Positions 1 through 7,473 of a DNA stretch of 22,636 nt are shown here, in pieces. Source of the DNA: JAKBEU01 sp036172095 (GTDB lineage: Bacteria > Patescibacteriota > Microgenomatia > UBA1406 > GWC2-37-13); the NCBI GenBank assembly GCA_036172095.1, contig JAVHSH010000004.1, positions 1 to 22,636 on the forward strand. The letters are read 5' to 3'. Under the pieces are notes generated by a model. It was given only the letters and a program-made list of their open reading frames with translations, made no database searches and had not been told where the DNA came from. Numbering within the stretch: position 1 is the first letter of the stretch; every line of letters begins with the position of its first letter. The position numbers and the translations under genes were made by a program.

Positions 1-9
1 TTCCTCCAT
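1..9 (-). CDS. rpoC: possible 5' end of rpoC (partial)
   Basis: Three bases after the rpoB stop codon there is an ATG followed by GAG GAA, which runs off the left edge. RpoC (beta prime subunit) follows rpoB in nearly all bacteria, so this may be its first three codons. The same spacing and bases (TAA CCT ATG) occur between the nucleotidyltransferase gene and the 86-residue gene in this window. The alternative is that GGAGG here is a Shine-Dalgarno sequence for an rpoC start just outside the window. Nine bases cannot decide. Confidence 0.35.
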
Positions 10-12
10 AGG

Positions 13-3000
13 TTATTTGATGTAATCAATTGATAATCCCAATGCATTCAATTCTTTGAGCAATACGTGGAATGATTCCGGAACATTTGATTGTGGAATC
101 TCAATTCCCTTGATGATTGATTCAAAGGCTTTTGTTCTTCCGCGTACATCATCCGACTTAATGGTAAGCATTTCCTGTAATGTTGCAGGTACTCTATGTG
201 CTTCAAGTGCCCAGACTTCCATTTCTCCAAATCTCTGTCCTCCCATTTGTGATTTTCCTCCAAGTGGTTGTTGAGAGACGAGTGAGTATGGTCCGACTGA
301 TCGAGCATGGAATTTATCCTCAACCATGTGAATAAGCTTAAGGATATATCCTGTTCCGACAAGCACTGTCCTATCAAATTTCTTACCTGTTTTTCCATCA
401 TAAAGAGTTACTTTTCCATCGGTTGGAATACCTAATTTTGCAAGCTCTTCTGTGATGAATTTTTCCTCAATTTTTTCAAATACTGGAGCTACTATTCTCC
501 AATTATTCGATTGAGCGATAAATCCAAGAAGTGTTTCAAATAGTTGACCCAAATTCATACGAGCAAGAATGGAAAGAGGGGAGATGATTACATCAACCGG
601 TGTTCCATCTGCAAGATAAGGCATATCCCATTCTGGAAGAATACGAGAAATTACTCCCTTGTTTCCATGGCGTCCTGCAAGCTTATCTCCGATAGTTATT
701 TTTCGAAGTTCTGCTGTGTTTACGATCATTCTCTTGATGACGCTTGGTTCGAGTTCATTTGGATCTTTTTTACTATCGATTATCTCAACATTAACAACAA
801 CTCCCTGTTTGCCATATGGCATGCGAAGAGAGGTATCTTTGACATCTTTTGCTTTTTCTCCAAAGATTGCCCGAAGAAGCCTTTCTTCAGCGGTAAGTTC
901 TTTTTCTCCTTTTGGAGCGACTTTACCGACGAGAATATCTCCACTCTTCATTTTTGTACCGACAACGACGAGTCCTTCTTTATCGAGATTGGCCAATACT
1001 TCTTCTCGAACATTTGGAATGTCACGAGTAAGTTCTTCAGGACCGAGTTTTGTATCAATAAGATCTGCAATAAATTCTTCACTAGTGATAGAAGTAAGAA
1101 GATCTTCCTTTACGACGCGCTCAGAAATGACGAATCCATCTTCATATCCAAGTCCGTTGAACGATGTATATGCAACGACAAGATTCTGGCCTAACGCAAG
1201 CTTTCCGTCATTTGTTGCAGGTCCATCGATAACAACAGAACCTTTTTTTATTTTTTCACCTAATTCAACTCGTGGTTTTTGATCAAAGATGACATCTTTG
1301 CTTGTTCGCATGAAACGTTCAAGTTTATAGTCATATTCTTTCCCACTTTTTCCTTTCAATGTAACACGCTGTGCATCGACATAGTCTACAGTTGAATCCT
1401 CTTCAGCAAGGACAGTTCTTCCGAGTGATTGGGCAATTTTCTCTTCTGTACCTGTACAGACATATGGGGCGCTTGGCTTTACCAATGGGACAGCTTGACA
1501 TTGCATGTGTGTACCCATCAGAGCTCGGGAAGCATCATCATTCTGTAAGAAAGGAATGAGTGTTGCTGAAACACCGACAACCTGTTGTGGAGAGACATCG
1601 ATAAAATCAATTTTTTCAATCGGCACTTCAGCAAGATCGCCTTTATAGCGTGTGACGACGGTTTCATTAAGGATGAATCCCTTGTCATCTATTTTGACAC
1701 TATCAGAGGTGATATAATATTTTTCTTCATCATCAGCCTGCATATATTCGATAACATCTGTTACTCGAGCCTTTACTTTTCCACCGACAGTTGTCTTCTC
1801 AACTTTCTTATAAGGGGTCTCAAGGAATCCATACTTATTTATCTTGCTAAACATGGCCATATAGGTCACGACACCAATGTTTGGACCTTCTGGTGATCTG
1901 ATTGGACAAATACGTCCATATTGAGAGGATGCGATATCTCGGATTGAGAATGAAGCACGCTCTTTTTCTATTCCACCAGGTCCTCCAACGGTGATTCTTC
2001 TTAAATTATCAAGTTCTGAAAGTGGATTTGTCTGATCAACGATTGTGGAAAGTTGATTCGTTCTGTAGAACGAATTGATTGCCATAATGATTGGTTTTGA
2101 GTTGATGATCTGGGATGGTGTTGGGAATGTGTCAGATGGGACAAGACTCATACGTTCCTTGATTTCCTTTTCCGTTCGGACCATTCCGACACGAATACCA
2201 TATGTCCCAACCAATTCTCCTACGGTCTTCAATCGTCTGTTTCCCAGATGGTCAATATCGTCAAATGAGCCCTTATCAAGGGTAAGTTGGACCAAATATT
2301 TCAGAATAGCTATAACATCCTGCTTTGACAAAATATGATGTTCTTTGTCGATTGGCTGATTAAGCGCCAATTTCTTATTCATCTTGTATCTCCCAACATC
2401 TGCCAATGAATATCTTCTGTGATTGAAGAAAAGACTATTCAATGTTTCATACGCATTTTCAAGAACGAGTGGTTCTCCTGGCTTTATTTTTCTATAAAGT
2501 TCAAGGACAGCCTCATCCTTTGATTTTGTTTTGTCCTTTTTGAATGTTGGGAGAATATATTTATCAAGAAGTGTTTGGTCCAAATCCTTAAAGTGTTCAA
2601 GGATTTCCGTTGTTGTTTCGTTATCGAAAATACGAAGGAATGCGGAAGCGAGGAACTTTCTCTTCTTATTGATCTTTCCTTCGATTGTGCCGTTTTTGCT
2701 AATCGTAAAGTCAAGCCATGAACCGATATATGGGCGAACCTCAGCATTATAGAGGGTCAATCCAGAAGTCTTATCGATTTCAGCAGTAAAGTATGCACCA
2801 GGAGATCGAACGATTTGATTGATGATCGCCCTTTCGATTCCATTGATGATGAATGTTCCTCGTGATGTCATTTTTGGAAGATTGAAGAAATAGACGTCTT
2901 GTCTTTTTTCCGCACCAGTTTTTTTATTTACGAGGCGTACTTTCACATAAACAGGGAAGTCATAGGTGAGTTTTTTCTTGAAACAGAGGTCGATTGTATA

Positions 3001-3225
3001 GCGAGGTTTATCAAAATAGAGGTCTTCGAAGTATAAAACGAATTTTTTCCCCGTATAGTCTTCGATGGGAAAAAATTCTTGAAGGATCTCTCGTACTTCT
3101 GTTTCCAAAAGCTTGTTCCAGGAGTCTTTCTGTATCTCGATCAAGTCGAGTTGCTTGAGGTTGTTTTGTTCCTTTCCAAGGAAAATTTGTGACATGGAGT
3201 TAGATTGGGCTTTAAGATTTCGCAT
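13..3225 (-). CDS. rpoB: DNA-directed RNA polymerase subunit beta
   Basis: RpoB, the catalytic beta subunit of RNA polymerase. Numbered from the ATG at 3225, visible landmarks are the rifampicin-pocket segment (about 392-415, with DQTNPLSE), the following YGRICPIRSPEGPNIG stretch (about 436-451), GDKLAGRHGNKGV (about 846-858, with conserved lysines of the active centre) and the C-terminal clamp segment with QPLGGKSQMGGQRFGEMEVW (about 986-1005). At about 1,070 residues it is shorter than E. coli (1,342) or B. subtilis (1,193), as is usual for CPR bacteria. A TTG at 3243 extends the frame by six codons and an ATG at 3195 (MSQIFLGKEQ) is a third option; none has a clear Shine-Dalgarno. It has its own promoter at 3301-3329. 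Rifampicin-contact residues differ from E. coli (see findings). Confidence 0.98.
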   Translation of the reverse strand: MRNLKAQSNSMSQIFLGKEQNNLKQLDLIEIQKDSWNKLLETEVREILQEFFPIEDYTGKKFVLYFEDLYFDKPRYTIDLCFKKKLTYDFPVYVKVRLVNKKTGAEKRQDVYFFNLPKMTSRGTFIINGIERAIINQIVRSPGAYFTAEIDKTSGLTLYNAEVRPYIGSWLDFTISKNGTIEGKINKKRKFLASAFLRIFDNETTTEILEHFKDLDQTLLDKYILPTFKKDKTKSKDEAVLELYRKIKPGEPLVLENAYETLNSLFFNHRRYSLADVGRYKMNKKLALNQPIDKEHHILSKQDVIAILKYLVQLTLDKGSFDDIDHLGNRRLKTVGELVGTYGIRVGMVRTEKEIKERMSLVPSDTFPTPSQIINSKPIIMAINSFYRTNQLSTIVDQTNPLSELDNLRRITVGGPGGIEKERASFSIRDIASSQYGRICPIRSPEGPNIGVVTYMAMFSKINKYGFLETPYKKVEKTTVGGKVKARVTDVIEYMQADDEEKYYITSDSVKIDDKGFILNETVVTRYKGDLAEVPIEKIDFIDVSPQQVVGVSATLIPFLQNDDASRALMGTHMQCQAVPLVKPSAPYVCTGTEEKIAQSLGRTVLAEEDSTVDYVDAQRVTLKGKSGKEYDYKLERFMRTSKDVIFDQKPRVELGEKIKKGSVVIDGPATNDGKLALGQNLVVAYTSFNGLGYEDGFVISERVVKEDLLTSITSEEFIADLIDTKLGPEELTRDIPNVREEVLANLDKEGLVVVGTKMKSGDILVGKVAPKGEKELTAEERLLRAIFGEKAKDVKDTSLRMPYGKQGVVVNVEIIDSKKDPNELEPSVIKRMIVNTAELRKITIGDKLAGRHGNKGVISRILPEWDMPYLADGTPVDVIISPLSILARMNLGQLFETLLGFIAQSNNWRIVAPVFEKIEEKFITEELAKLGIPTDGKVTLYDGKTGKKFDRTVLVGTGYILKLIHMVEDKFHARSVGPYSLVSQQPLGGKSQMGGQRFGEMEVWALEAHRVPATLQEMLTIKSDDVRGRTKAFESIIKGIEIPQSNVPESFHVLLKELNALGLSIDYIK

Positions 3226-3267
3226 CGGTCTTGTGTGGGGCAAAAATTTTATGATAACAAAAACAAT

Positions 3268-3286
3268 CCCTCCTAAAACAGGGGGG
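3268..3286 (-). terminator. hairpin plus T-rich tract in rpoB leader (possible attenuator)
   Basis: On the minus strand the sequence reads CCC-C-CCT, loop GTTTT, AGG-A-GGG: two 3-bp GC-rich stems around one C/A mismatch, followed by ATTGTTTTTGTT. It lies between the rpoB promoter (start predicted near 3294) and the rpoB start codon at 3225. It could end read-through from the upstream envelope operon or act as an attenuator in the rpoB leader. The stem is short and imperfect. Confidence 0.35.
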
Positions 3287-3300
3287 TGAAAAGCTTCTCA

Positions 3301-3329
3301 TTTATACAATATATAAAACGAAAAGTCAA
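3301..3329 (-). promoter_or_regulatory. sigma-70 type promoter of rpoB
   Basis: On the minus strand there is TTGACT (3329-3324), exactly 17 bases, then TATAAA (3306-3301). Transcription would start near 3294, giving a leader of about 70 bases before the ATG at 3225. The -35 box overlaps the TGA stop codon of the upstream small gene, so rpoB can be transcribed apart from that operon. This is the best consensus match of both boxes in the window. Confidence 0.72.
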
Positions 3330-3604
3330 GAGCTCTTTGCTGCATATTGGATTTTATCGAGGACAGCCGTGACCGTTTCTAATATGGAGCCCTTTGGTTT
3401 GGCTGTCTTTTTCGTAGATGGGGATGTCGTGTGAGTAAGAATCTTATGTATGTTCGTATCCATGTCCTCGGAGAATGAAAGAAGCAATTTGAGGCCATTT
3501 CTACCATTCTTTGTCCCGAATGCATATAGAATCAGACCAGCTACAGCGCCGCCTGCAAGGAAGCCATTCCAGAAGTTTTTAACGGTAGGCTCACTTTTTG
3601 TCAT
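3326..3604 (-). CDS. YtxH-like small membrane protein
   Basis: A 92-residue protein with one membrane segment near the N terminus (about residues 10-29, glycine- and alanine-rich, NGFLAGGAVAGLILYAFGT) followed directly by a KNGR basic patch and a soluble helical tail. This is the pattern of YtxH-type (GvpP-like) small membrane proteins, whose molecular role is poorly known. The start codon lies inside the 3' end of the preceding gene (14-base overlap), so the two are probably translated together. The gene ends with TGA, and that stop codon lies inside the -35 box of the rpoB promoter. The family call is from pattern only. Confidence 0.7.
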   Translation of the reverse strand: MTKSEPTVKNFWNGFLAGGAVAGLILYAFGTKNGRNGLKLLLSFSEDMDTNIHKILTHTTSPSTKKTAKPKGSILETVTAVLDKIQYAAKSS

Positions 3605-3851
3605 TTTTTTTTGGCGAAATTATCTCAAACAGTTTAAAAAGCGCTTTGAAGCCATTCATGAACCCAGAAATCTCCTCAAAACCCTTTTCCATCCCAACAC
3701 CAATCGATTCGAATCCTGCAGTTACCTTATTGATTGTTCCCAATGTCTTTTTCAACTCTTTCAAAACAAGGATGAGCTGTATGCCGACGATGACGGAAAA
3801 TACTGTGGTCGTACCCAGTGTTATTATAAGAAGAATCTGCATTGTGTCCAT
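3591..3851 (-). CDS. small single-pass membrane protein (DUF948-like)
   Basis: An 86-residue protein with an N-terminal membrane segment (about residues 5-29) followed by an amphipathic helical region and a lysine-rich end (SPKKNDKK). The shape resembles DUF948-type or YtxH-partner proteins of Gram-positive bacteria; no catalytic motif is visible. It begins three bases after the TAA of the nucleotidyltransferase gene and overlaps the YtxH-like gene by 14 bases, so it belongs to the same operon. I do not recognise a specific function; a structural or scaffolding role at the membrane is only a guess. Confidence 0.65.
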   Translation of the reverse strand: MDTMQILLIITLGTTTVFSVIVGIQLILVLKELKKTLGTINKVTAGFESIGVGMEKGFEEISGFMNGFKALFKLFEIISPKKNDKK

Positions 3852-3854
3852 AGG

Positions 3855-4604
3855 TTAAGAAAATGAAATATTTTTAATGGCTGGGTTTTTTTTCTCGGAC
3901 CAGTACTTGTTAGCTAAGTATATAGTGTCGAAAGTTCCTGCGTCAAGCCAATACCCATTGAGCTCTGCCCATGTGAGTTCACCCCTCTTGAGATAGGCAT
4001 TATTGACATCAGTAATTTCAAGCTCTCCACGCCAGGAAGGTTTACACGTCTTGATGAGTTCAAACACATTATTATCATAGATATAGAGACCTGTTACTGC
4101 ATATTCTGAAGGTGGGTCTTTCGGTTTTTCGATGATTTCAAGGATTTTGCTCTTGTCCTTATCATCAAAACGAGGCACTCCGAATCGTTTTGGATCAGGA
4201 ACCTTCTTTAAGAAGATATTTGCACCTTTTTTGAATGATTTTACTGCACCTGATATGTCCGCGTCTGTAGTATTATCACCAAGGATAACCGTTATAGGGC
4301 CATTCTCGGAAAAATTCTTTGCTAAAGAAAGTGCGTCAGCAATGCCTCCATCTGGCTTTTCCTGATAGGCGAACTCAATATGGTCAACACCAAATTCTTT
4401 TCCATTCTTCAAAACTGGAATGAAATGTCCTGAGTGGGGTCCTGAAACGATGACAAGCACCTCTTTTATTCCAGCTTTAACCAATGTTTGGATAGGATAA
4501 TAAATCATCGGTTTGTCATAAACAGGGAGGAGATGTTTGTTGGTAGCGTACGTCAATGGGTATAGTCGACTTCCTAATCCTCCGGCAAGTATTATTCCTT
4601 TCAT
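3855..4604 (-). CDS. sugar-1-phosphate nucleotidyltransferase, short RmlA type
   Basis: Probable glucose-1-phosphate thymidylyltransferase-like enzyme, which joins a nucleoside triphosphate to a sugar-1-phosphate to give an NDP-sugar for surface glycans. Visible motifs: nucleotide-binding GGLGSRLYPLT (8-18), KHLLPVYDKPMIYYP (23-37), QEKPDGGIADAL (81-92), the metal-binding LGDN (108-111), EKP (159-161) and GYWLDAGT (217-224). At 249 residues it lacks roughly the last 40-45 residues of classical RmlA (about 290), the part that helps form the allosteric site; short forms are known in many bacteria and archaea. No rmlB, rmlC or rmlD is in the window, so the sugar product and choice of dTTP or UTP stay open. 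It sits 6 bases after the 93-residue membrane protein gene. Confidence 0.88.
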   Translation of the reverse strand: MKGIILAGGLGSRLYPLTYATNKHLLPVYDKPMIYYPIQTLVKAGIKEVLVIVSGPHSGHFIPVLKNGKEFGVDHIEFAYQEKPDGGIADALSLAKNFSENGPITVILGDNTTDADISGAVKSFKKGANIFLKKVPDPKRFGVPRFDDKDKSKILEIIEKPKDPPSEYAVTGLYIYDNNVFELIKTCKPSWRGELEITDVNNAYLKRGELTWAELNGYWLDAGTFDTIYLANKYWSEKKNPAIKNISFS

Positions 4605-4610
4605 ATTCTT

Positions 4611-4892
4611 TTACGGTTGAATAAATAACAAAAGCAGAAACAGGACTGTGAATCCAATAAGGATATATTCTACTACATGTGTCAAGCGGACCCGCTGCGT
4701 CTTTGTATGATGATATTGTCCCCAGAAGACATAGAAACCCACGAAGAGGCAAATAATCATGAAACTATATGTGCGATATCCTTGGAACAATCGCAAGAAC
4801 AAAAGAAAAACGACGCCACCCGTGCAAAGAAGTAAATAATCGAATAGATGTTTTTTAAGTTCTTTTTGTACAGAACGAATGGTGTGAATCAT
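4611..4892 (-). CDS. small three-helix membrane protein, unknown function
   Basis: A 93-residue hydrophobic protein with a short basic N terminus (IRSVQKELKKH) and three predicted membrane helices (about 17-34, 42-59 and 71-91), the last reaching the C terminus. No conserved catalytic motif was recognised. It lies between the CAP protein gene (6-base gap) and the nucleotidyltransferase gene (6-base gap), so co-expression with envelope genes is likely. I do not recognise the family. Confidence 0.65.
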   Translation of the reverse strand: MIHTIRSVQKELKKHLFDYLLLCTGGVVFLLFLRLFQGYRTYSFMIICLFVGFYVFWGQYHHTKTQRVRLTHVVEYILIGFTVLFLLLLFIQP

Positions 4893-4898
4893 ACGATA

Positions 4899-5774
4899 TT
4901 ATAGAATAGCCCCTTGTCTCAATATGAATATAATGCCGATACTGATAAATCCCAGAAAGAGGAGATGTGCAAGATGCTTCCCTCGTAAATGGAGGATATT
5001 GAGTTTGGAAGCGACCGCAAAGTCGAGAAGAATCGCCAACACGATAAATGCAATAAAGAGGATATTGAGATTATATGTGAAGCGTTTGCCGTTAACAGCA
5101 GTCCCAACTCCTTGTTTTTGTGTCAGCCCCAAGATTTGTTGTTGAGGAACCTTTTGAACGACTGGTTGCACATCGCTTGGCGTTGACGGGATGGTTTCTG
5201 TTTTTACGAGAGGGGTCCCAAACATTTGGACGACAAGAGTTGTCTCTTCGCCATTAAGCATACCATTGACGACTGCATATCCAACTTCGGTATATTCTTT
5301 TCGGACAATATTTTCACGATGAGTGGGTGAATTCATCCATGCATCTATGACATTTTTTGAAAACAAAAAATTCTTTGCCAGATTCTCCCCAGCAAATTCG
5401 TACTGATAGCCTGATTTTTTTATGAAGTCCCATGGACTTGTCCCGTCCGGTGCGAAGTGGGACCAATAATCCTTTTGGAACATATAAGCTGCTTTTTTTT
5501 CTGCAGCCTGAGACAGCTCAACATTTTCGGTAAGTGGTGGAAGACTTGCCTTCGCTCGTTCTTCGTTGGTGAGTGAGAACAATTTTTGTACGGTTATATC
5601 AGTTGCAATACCAAGCACATTTGAGAATGCGGGGACTTTTTTGCTGACGAATACCAACAAGATTGCCATGACAAGATACGTCGTGAGCATACTGGTGTGC
5701 AGAGACTGCGCACGGTAATCATTATCCTCGTGAGGAATGAAAAAATGACGAAGCTTTTTGACAAAAATATTCAT
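4899..5774 (-). CDS. membrane-anchored CAP (SCP/PR-1) domain protein, YkwD-like
   Basis: A 291-residue envelope protein. Order: a basic N-terminal tail, a membrane helix (about 28-45), an extracellular CAP domain (about 62-187) and two C-terminal membrane helices (about 236-256 and 268-287). The CAP domain shows LTNEERAKASLPPL (68-81), YWSH (103-106, histidine), GENLAKN (129-135, glutamate) and WMNSPTHREN (146-155, second histidine), which are the conserved cavity residues of the family. The biochemical role of bacterial CAP proteins is unsettled; surface binding or lipid binding are candidates. The start codon overlaps the VanZ-like stop codon as ATGA. Between the CAP domain and the C-terminal helices is a P/Q/V-rich linker ending in ILGLT, similar to ILGET in the nearby lamin-tail protein. 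Confidence 0.88.
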   Translation of the reverse strand: MNIFVKKLRHFFIPHEDNDYRAQSLHTSMLTTYLVMAILLVFVSKKVPAFSNVLGIATDITVQKLFSLTNEERAKASLPPLTENVELSQAAEKKAAYMFQKDYWSHFAPDGTSPWDFIKKSGYQYEFAGENLAKNFLFSKNVIDAWMNSPTHRENIVRKEYTEVGYAVVNGMLNGEETTLVVQMFGTPLVKTETIPSTPSDVQPVVQKVPQQQILGLTQKQGVGTAVNGKRFTYNLNILFIAFIVLAILLDFAVASKLNILHLRGKHLAHLLFLGFISIGIIFILRQGAIL

Positions 5775-6151
5775 AGTAATTTACGCACGAGTCGTATGTT
5801 TCTAATGATACCATACATAATAATCATTCCTCCGATGTCAAAAAGGATATCACGAAAGGCTCCTTGTCTCGTTGAGATGAACAGCTGATGAAACTCATCC
5901 GTTGCGGAATAAATGATTGCCACAAAAAATGGATAGAAAAACTGAGCTCGTATTTTTATCGATGAAAATGCCCGATATAGAAGAAAAAAAAGGAATGCAT
6001 ACTCAACCATATGAAGGGATTTGAAGACGACGAAATCTCCTGTTTTGTCATGTGTCATGCCGATGCTTTTTTGGGAAGACATGTAATAAATGATACCAAT
6101 CCACACCAGGGGAGGGAGCCAATAATATACATAGTGTAAAATCTTACGCAT
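5771..6151 (-). CDS. VanZ-like family membrane protein
   Basis: A 126-residue membrane protein with about four predicted helices. The VanZ-family signature is clear: H47 after helix 2 (SLHMVEYAFLF), then DEFHQLF (85-91), R95, RD (100-101) and D105 before the last helix (FDIGGMI). VanZ is named for low-level teicoplanin resistance in enterococci, but most family members are housekeeping envelope proteins of unknown activity, and no vanHAX genes are seen here. It overlaps the lamin-tail gene by 8 bases at its start and the CAP gene by 4 bases at its end (ATGA, a UGA stop), indicating one operon. Confidence 0.88.
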   Translation of the reverse strand: MRKILHYVYYWLPPLVWIGIIYYMSSQKSIGMTHDKTGDFVVFKSLHMVEYAFLFFLLYRAFSSIKIRAQFFYPFFVAIIYSATDEFHQLFISTRQGAFRDILFDIGGMIIMYGIIRNIRLVRKLL

Positions 6152-7361
6152 TCCTCATTTTAATGAAGAGAGAAACAATAGTCAAAGCACTATATGAAAA
6201 TGAGACGCCAGAAAGATAGGGAATGGGACATATACCCTTTTTATTTTCAATTGCCGTTTCTCCAAGGATTTCACCTTCTTGATTGTTTATTGGATGTAAT
6301 TGGGTATATGGAACTGTTTGCGACATGTTTTTCTTGGCGGTTGGGATGATGGATTTTTTAGTCGGTTGTATGGTTGATGATGGCACAGATGACGGTGAAG
6401 ATGTTTCATACCCAAGACAAACTGAATTAGTATTATTCTGTGAGGGGGTTTGTTCGCAATACGTATCTTCATCGAACGATATTCGCCCAATACTATTTCC
6501 TCTCATAACTTTTCCATACTCCATACTGTCTTTTTCCTGTTTTTCAGCGTTGAGGAGGCGAACTATATCGCCTGCATTGTTGAAAAGTGAAGATACTATT
6601 TCTATTGACTTATACTCATGCTGATTTATAGACACTGTAAAACGTCTTGGTGTCCCGCCACTATTTTCAGCATCGTCAATGTACCAATCGACAAGATTGA
6701 CGGCAAAATCATTCGCATTATACAATTCAACCCATTCATTACTTCCAACTTCAGGATAGGGAAATATCTCAGATAAATATATGTTGGTGTAATCAGTTGG
6801 CGTAACAGGGGTTGATGAGGGATTTGGAATCTGGGTAGGGTTTGGTGATTGCGTTGGGGTCGTCATTTCCGTTGGTGTCGGCTCAGGAGTTGGAGTCGGG
6901 ATACAGGAAACAAGAGAGTCATTGAATAAGCCTAAAGAAGATGTTGAAATCTCCCAAGAGTCGTTTAGTTTTCTGGTGAATGAATACCCAGTTTCCGGTG
7001 CCTTTGTGTATTGATATGAATCGATAAGGACAGCAGAAGACGTTGTCGGAACGTATGAATTATCGATAAGCCGTATTGTATCGGTGGACGATTTATTGAA
7101 ATTGAAATCACTACTGAATACCAGACAAGAAAGAGGGGGAAGAGATGTGTTTGGAGGTATCGTGAAATATGTTGACCCGCCGGAGTCATCGATATACCAA
7201 GAAGAAATATCGGCACTTAATGAACTATCCGTGTTATATAGTTCAACCGACTGTGTTGGCTGGATAGCTACCTCGTTCAGGATGACTGAGGAATAGACTG
7301 GGCGCAAATATACAAATACACAAATAGCTAAATAAACAAATACTGTTTGCAAATAGTTCAT
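6144..7361 (-). CDS. secreted protein with two lamin-tail domains and a C-terminal membrane helix
   Basis: About 405 residues. Order: N-terminal signal or anchor helix (about 5-25), a first lamin-tail-like (LTD) domain (about 27-105, with LNEVA, VELYNTD and WYIDD), a long Pro/Thr linker (about 153-190), a second LTD domain (about 194-275, with LSEIFPYP, NEWVELYN and WYIDDAENSGG), a Ser/Thr/Pro/Lys-rich stretch, ILGET, and a final hydrophobic helix ending in KMRNA. LTD domains are Ig-like folds found in many bacterial surface proteins. Adhesion or surface-layer roles are inference. A GTG at 7364 directly precedes the ATG chosen here. It is the first gene of a seven-gene run toward rpoB. Confidence 0.8.
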   Translation of the reverse strand: MNYLQTVFVYLAICVFVYLRPVYSSVILNEVAIQPTQSVELYNTDSSLSADISSWYIDDSGGSTYFTIPPNTSLPPLSCLVFSSDFNFNKSSTDTIRLIDNSYVPTTSSAVLIDSYQYTKAPETGYSFTRKLNDSWEISTSSLGLFNDSLVSCIPTPTPEPTPTEMTTPTQSPNPTQIPNPSSTPVTPTDYTNIYLSEIFPYPEVGSNEWVELYNANDFAVNLVDWYIDDAENSGGTPRRFTVSINQHEYKSIEIVSSLFNNAGDIVRLLNAEKQEKDSMEYGKVMRGNSIGRISFDEDTYCEQTPSQNNTNSVCLGYETSSPSSVPSSTIQPTKKSIIPTAKKNMSQTVPYTQLHPINNQEGEILGETAIENKKGICPIPYLSGVSFSYSALTIVSLFIKMRNA

Positions 7362-7377
7362 CACTATTCATTTAGTG
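7362..7377 (-). other. small hairpin at the start codon of the lamin-tail gene
   Basis: CACTA, six-base loop, TAGTG forms a 5-bp stem directly in front of the ATG at 7361. A competing pairing, AATAGT with ACTATT, would enclose the start codon in its loop. In AT-rich sequence such short pairings often arise by chance; recorded as a possible translation control site only. Confidence 0.25.
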
Positions 7378-7399
7378 AAAAAAATAATATGAACACAAC

Positions 7400-7473
7400 G
7401 GATTATATGCTACAAAATATATATTTTAGGTTGGTATGAAAGTAAAAAAAAGTGCTTAGTGGATTACATGCTA
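7400..7473. repeat. pair of near-identical 13-base direct repeats
   Basis: GGATTATATGCTA at 7400-7412 and GGATTACATGCTA at 7461-7473 differ at one base and lie 61 bases apart in the same orientation. The left copy contains the candidate -10 box of the downstream operon; the right copy spans the stop codon of the peptidase gene. An eight-T run (minus strand, 7451-7444) lies between them. Confidence 0.5.
7402..7407 (-). promoter_or_regulatory. candidate -10 box for the lamin-tail/CAP/nucleotidyltransferase operon
   Basis: TATAAT on the minus strand, 40 bases upstream of the ATG at 7361. No convincing -35 box lies 16-18 bases upstream; instead there is the AT palindrome AAAATATATATTTT (7414-7427). 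It is the only good -10 match in this gap of about 100 bases, which must hold the promoter if the operon is transcribed separately from the peptidase gene. Confidence 0.4.

Noticed and set aside
659..1282. Long plus-strand open frame of 207 codons inside rpoB
   Set aside because: It lies wholly opposite rpoB, has a Ser/Arg/Thr-rich composition typical of antisense shadow frames, and shows no domain. The same applies to the 216-codon frame at 544-1194.
5771..6151. Glycopeptide resistance function for the VanZ-like gene
   Set aside because: VanZ-like proteins are widespread in envelope operons without resistance genes, and no vanH, vanA or vanX homologue is nearby.
6840..6905. Tandem DNA repeat in the Pro/Thr-coding linker of the lamin-tail gene
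   Set aside because: The repetition follows from PTPTP-type coding and has no regular unit or spacing, so it is low complexity and not a satellite or CRISPR.
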